A DNA stretch of 64,000 nt. Origin: Desulfosarcina ovata subsp. ovata. Its GTDB lineage: Bacteria; Desulfobacterota; Desulfobacteria; Desulfobacterales; Desulfosarcinaceae. Both the position numbers and the translations under genes were made by a program. The stretch spans positions 5,427,724-5,491,723 of the forward strand of contig NZ_AP021879.1 in the NCBI RefSeq assembly GCF_009689005.1, given 5' to 3'. Under the pieces are notes generated by a model. That model ran no database searches and was not told the origin of the DNA. It saw only the letters and a list, made by a program, of their open reading frames with translations. Positions within the stretch are counted from its first letter, which is position 1. The number at the start of each line of letters is the position of its first letter. Shown piece by piece: positions 61,737-64,000 of the stretch.

Positions 61737-63007
61737 GAGGCGATCTTTTCCATTCCGCCCAGGTATGGCCTGAGCGCTTTGGGGATAACGACGGTGCCGT
61801 CCTCCTGTTGACAGTTCTCCAGAAGGGCCGCCAGGGTTCGACCGACGGCCAGCCCGCTGCCGTTGAGGGTATGCACCAGGCGGGTGCCTTTTTTTCCCTT
61901 CTCCTTGAAGCGGATACCGGCCCGGCGGGCCTGAAATTCTTCAAAGTTGCTGCACGACGAAATTTCGCGATAAACCCCCTGAGCGGGCATCCATACTTCG
62001 ATGTCATAGGTCTTGGCCGAAGAGAACCCCATGTCACCGGTACACAGGGTGATCACCCGGTAGGGCAGCTCTAGGCGGCGCAGCACGGTTTCGGCACTCT
62101 CCAGAAGACTTTCCAACTCGTCATAGGAGGTCTCCGGTCGGGTGAACTTGACCAATTCCACCTTGTTGAACTGGTGCTGACGAATCAGCCCGCGGGTATC
62201 CTTTCCGTAGGAGCCGGCTTCGGACCGGAAACAGGGGGTGTACGCCGTGTAGTAGATCGGCAGCTGGGATTCGTCCAGGATCTCTTCCTGGTGGATGTTG
62301 GTTACCGGTACCTCGGCGGTGGGGATGAGAAAGTAGTCCAGCCCTTCGAGTTTGAATAGGTCTTCGGCGAATTTGGGCAGTTGGCCCGTGCCGGTCATGG
62401 TTTTGCGGTTGACGATAAACGGTGGCAGTACTTCCTTGAAGCCGTGCTCGCCGGTATGCAGATCGAGCATGAAGTTGATCAGCGCCCGCTCCAGCCGTGC
62501 CCCCACGCCCAGGTAGAGGGGAAAGCGGGCGCCGGCGATTTTAGCGGCGCGCGCGAAATCGAGGATGCCCAGATTTTCGCCGATGGTCCAGTGGGGCAGC
62601 GGTTCAAAGGCCAAGCGGGGCGGCTCGCCCACCCGCTTGACTTCAGGGTTGTCGTTTTCGTCCTTGCCGACGGGTACGCTGGCATGGGGAATATTGGGCA
62701 TGGCCATGATCATTTCACCGATGGCCGATTCGCTGTCGCCCAGCTTTTTCTCAAGGCTTTTAATGGCCTGGGAGACGTCGCGCATGTTGGCGATGACGGC
62801 ATCGGCGTTCTCACCGCTGCGCTTCATTTGTGCCACCTGGTCGGAAACGGTATTGCGTTGGTGGCGCAGCGCTTCCAGTTCGGAAAGAATGGATTTGCGG
62901 CGGATGTCCTGCTTTTGAAATGCCTCCCAGTCAATGGCGGTGCCACGGTTTTGCATGGCCGTTTGGACGAACTCCAAATTTTCTCTGACGAGCTTGATTT
63001 CCAGCAT
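61733..63007 (-). CDS. serS: Seryl-tRNA synthetase
   Basis: 424 residues, normal length. Charges tRNA-Ser. N-terminal coiled-coil arm (about 30-100), then class II motifs: motif 2 FRSEAGSYGKDTRGLIRQHQFNKVEL, here recognised by its core GKDTRGLIRQHQF, and motif 3 GSGLAVGRTLAALLENCQ. LIPTAEVPVTNIHQEEIL and the SSCSNFEEFQARRAGIRF loop are typical. Heads a two-gene unit with thrC. Confidence 0.96.
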   Translation of the reverse strand: MLEIKLVRENLEFVQTAMQNRGTAIDWEAFQKQDIRRKSILSELEALRHQRNTVSDQVAQMKRSGENADAVIANMRDVSQAIKSLEKKLGDSESAIGEMIMAMPNIPHASVPVGKDENDNPEVKRVGEPPRLAFEPLPHWTIGENLGILDFARAAKIAGARFPLYLGVGARLERALINFMLDLHTGEHGFKEVLPPFIVNRKTMTGTGQLPKFAEDLFKLEGLDYFLIPTAEVPVTNIHQEEILDESQLPIYYTAYTPCFRSEAGSYGKDTRGLIRQHQFNKVELVKFTRPETSYDELESLLESAETVLRRLELPYRVITLCTGDMGFSSAKTYDIEVWMPAQGVYREISSCSNFEEFQARRAGIRFKEKGKKGTRLVHTLNGSGLAVGRTLAALLENCQQEDGTVVIPKALRPYLGGMEKIAS

Positions 63008-63063
63008 ATCTGTCCTTATATTCCAAAATCGTGTTTATACAGGGCCATACATCGGATTGTAGG

Positions 63064-63244
63064 CAGTGGTGTCTGTTCGTGTCGGGGTGGTGAACGGCTA
63101 TACCGATGAAAGGCGAACACCGAAGCTGAAACAAACCAAATTATTATCCCAAGTGGTCCGATTAGTCAATAATGATTGCCGGTTGAACCGTATCAGCGGG
63201 CCTTCTGAGCATGTCTGCCGCCCGGTGATACGAACGGATGGCCC
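63064..63244 (+). ncRNA. ssrS: Candidate 6S RNA
   Basis: A roughly 180-base structured region between serS and the 5-formyltetrahydrofolate cyclo-ligase gene, the classical place of 6S RNA in many proteobacteria. TCTGTTCGT (63072-63080) pairs with ACGAACGGA (63230-63238), and GGGTGG (63085-63090) pairs with CCGCCC (63218-63223), giving an interrupted closing stem with about 130 bases inside, as in 6S. The spacing and the CATGTCTGCCGCC context fit the family. An alternative hairpin (CCGTATCA...TGATACGAACGG) competes for the right side. The central bubble could not be confirmed by eye. Confidence 0.42.
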
Positions 63245-63334
63245 CTTTGATGCGCGCCAGGTGACATCCGTGGTGTCGTGGGTGTAAACTGGGCTGCCGT
63301 GGCCGGTGGAAACAATTGTAAGATGGAGATGGCA

Positions 63335-63922
63335 ATGGATGAAGTCCGGGAAAAAAAGCAGGAAATCAGAAGTGAAATATCGTCGTTCTTCAAATCGCTG
63401 GACAGCGATGTGCTCGCCGCAAATACCCACATCATTGAAAATCGGTTGTTCGAGTTTGCCAATTTTCTCGAATCCAAGATTGTCATGCTTTATGTAAACG
63501 CTGAAAACGAAGTGGCCACGGATAACATCATCAAGCGGGCCTATGAATACAGTAAAATCGTCGTTCTGCCGGCTTTTGATGCCGCCAAAGCGACGATGAA
63601 GCTGATGAAGGTAGACAATCCGGACAAAGACCTGATCGCCGGATCGCGGGGCTTTCTCGAACCGAATCCGGCCAAATGCAAGCCGGTTCCGGTTGACTGC
63701 ATCGATATCGCCATTGTTCCCGGTGTCGCCATGGATGAGAAAGGGGGGCGTGTCGGTTCCGGTGACGGTTACTACGACCGGATCATCCCTGACCTGCCCA
63801 TGACCACCCGCAAGGTTGGGCTGGTTTTCGAAGGACAATTGATCCCCCAGGTGCCCATGGAATCCCACGACAAGCATGTGGATATTATTATCACCGAAAA
63901 ACGGGTGATCTATAAGATATGA
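63335..63922 (+). CDS. ygfA: 5-formyltetrahydrofolate cyclo-ligase
   Basis: 195 residues from ATG 63335 (GGAG six bases upstream; ATG 63323 and an open frame to 63278 are alternatives). Converts 5-formyl- to 5,10-methenyltetrahydrofolate with ATP. The hallmark GGRVGSGDGYYDRIIPDL is present, with VDCIDIAIVPGVAMDEKG before and HDKHVDIIITEKRVI at the end. In several bacteria the homologue sits directly after the 6S RNA gene, as it may here. Ends before a clear terminator. Confidence 0.92.
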   Translation: MDEVREKKQEIRSEISSFFKSLDSDVLAANTHIIENRLFEFANFLESKIVMLYVNAENEVATDNIIKRAYEYSKIVVLPAFDAAKATMKLMKVDNPDKDLIAGSRGFLEPNPAKCKPVPVDCIDIAIVPGVAMDEKGGRVGSGDGYYDRIIPDLPMTTRKVGLVFEGQLIPQVPMESHDKHVDIIITEKRVIYKI

Positions 63923-63950
63923 GCCACCGCTTCACTCGCAGACAACCGGA

Positions 63951-63977
63951 AACGCCTCCCTTGGGGAGGCGTTTTTG
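63951..63977 (+). terminator. Rho-independent terminator
   Basis: AACGCCTCCC and GGGAGGCGTT form a perfect 10-base-pair stem with a three-base loop, then TTT, about 30 bases after the cyclo-ligase stop. Confidence 0.88.
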
Positions 63978-64000
63978 TTTGTTATGGTAGTGTTTTTATT

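Noticed and set aside
63098..63877. Minus-strand frame across the cyclo-ligase gene
   Set aside because: Shadow of the plus-strand gene with the GYYDR signature.

Overview
The window looks like a chromosomal segment of a Desulfobacterota bacterium (Desulfosarcina/Desulfatitalea-like). This is inferred from a tungsten-type aldehyde:ferredoxin oxidoreductase, abundant methyl-accepting chemotaxis proteins (MCPs) ending in FKI/FKV, separate genes for the two PurH activities, a TIGR03960-type radical SAM protein next to a Gram-negative dcw cluster, and LysM/TPR envelope genes. No rRNA, tRNA or CRISPR array was seen.

Region 1 (1-12.7 kb) is sensory and heavily rearranged. It holds the end of a PstS-like binding protein, a porin, a stand-alone periplasmic Cache protein and an intact MCP without a Cache domain. 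A second MCP gene follows (5098-12517), broken into three pieces by two insertions. A 3629-bp element sits at 5371-8999 with 14-bp inverted ends and an 8-bp target duplication; it carries an ISKra4/ISLre2-like transposase and, nested in it, an ISAzo13-like transposase. A 1475-bp IS4-family element sits at 9099-10573 with 17-bp inverted ends and a 10-bp duplication. Removing both with one copy of each duplication restores an uninterrupted 765-codon frame. Both transposases of the larger element are split at an A8 run, consistent with -1 frameshifting. Fragments of MCP genes occur at 1575-1718, 4720-4848 (fused to a copied piece of a kinase gene) and 21816-22658.

Region 2 (12.7-22.7 kb) holds a four-gene translationally coupled operon: TolC-like protein, PhnD-like binding protein, HAMP-GAF histidine kinase and REC-GGDEF-EAL regulator. 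A convergent Cache-PAS-HisKA_2 kinase and the deleted MCP copy follow.

Region 3 (22.7-37.7 kb) is metabolic: a saccharopine dehydrogenase-like enzyme, a three-repeat lipoprotein, aldehyde:ferredoxin oxidoreductase with a small companion, serC, a Spy/LTXXQ protein, hisD, a threonine aldolase, HU, purH split into two genes, an HD hydrolase and a glyoxalase II-like hydrolase. Its intergenic spaces hold several families of short palindromic repeats.

Region 4 (38.0-54.0 kb) is a compact division and cell wall (dcw) cluster in one direction: mraZ-rsmH-ftsL-ftsI-murE-murF-mraY-murD-ftsW-murG-murC-ftsQ-ftsA-ftsZ. It has MraZ boxes in front of mraZ, and murB and ddl are absent from their usual place. 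MurE carries the DNPR motif of meso-diaminopimelate-adding enzymes.

Region 5 (54.1-64 kb) holds a radical SAM protein, then on the minus strand a PAS-GAF-PilZ protein, a TPR lipoprotein, a LysM protein, thrC and serS. A candidate 6S RNA lies between serS and a 5-formyltetrahydrofolate cyclo-ligase gene.
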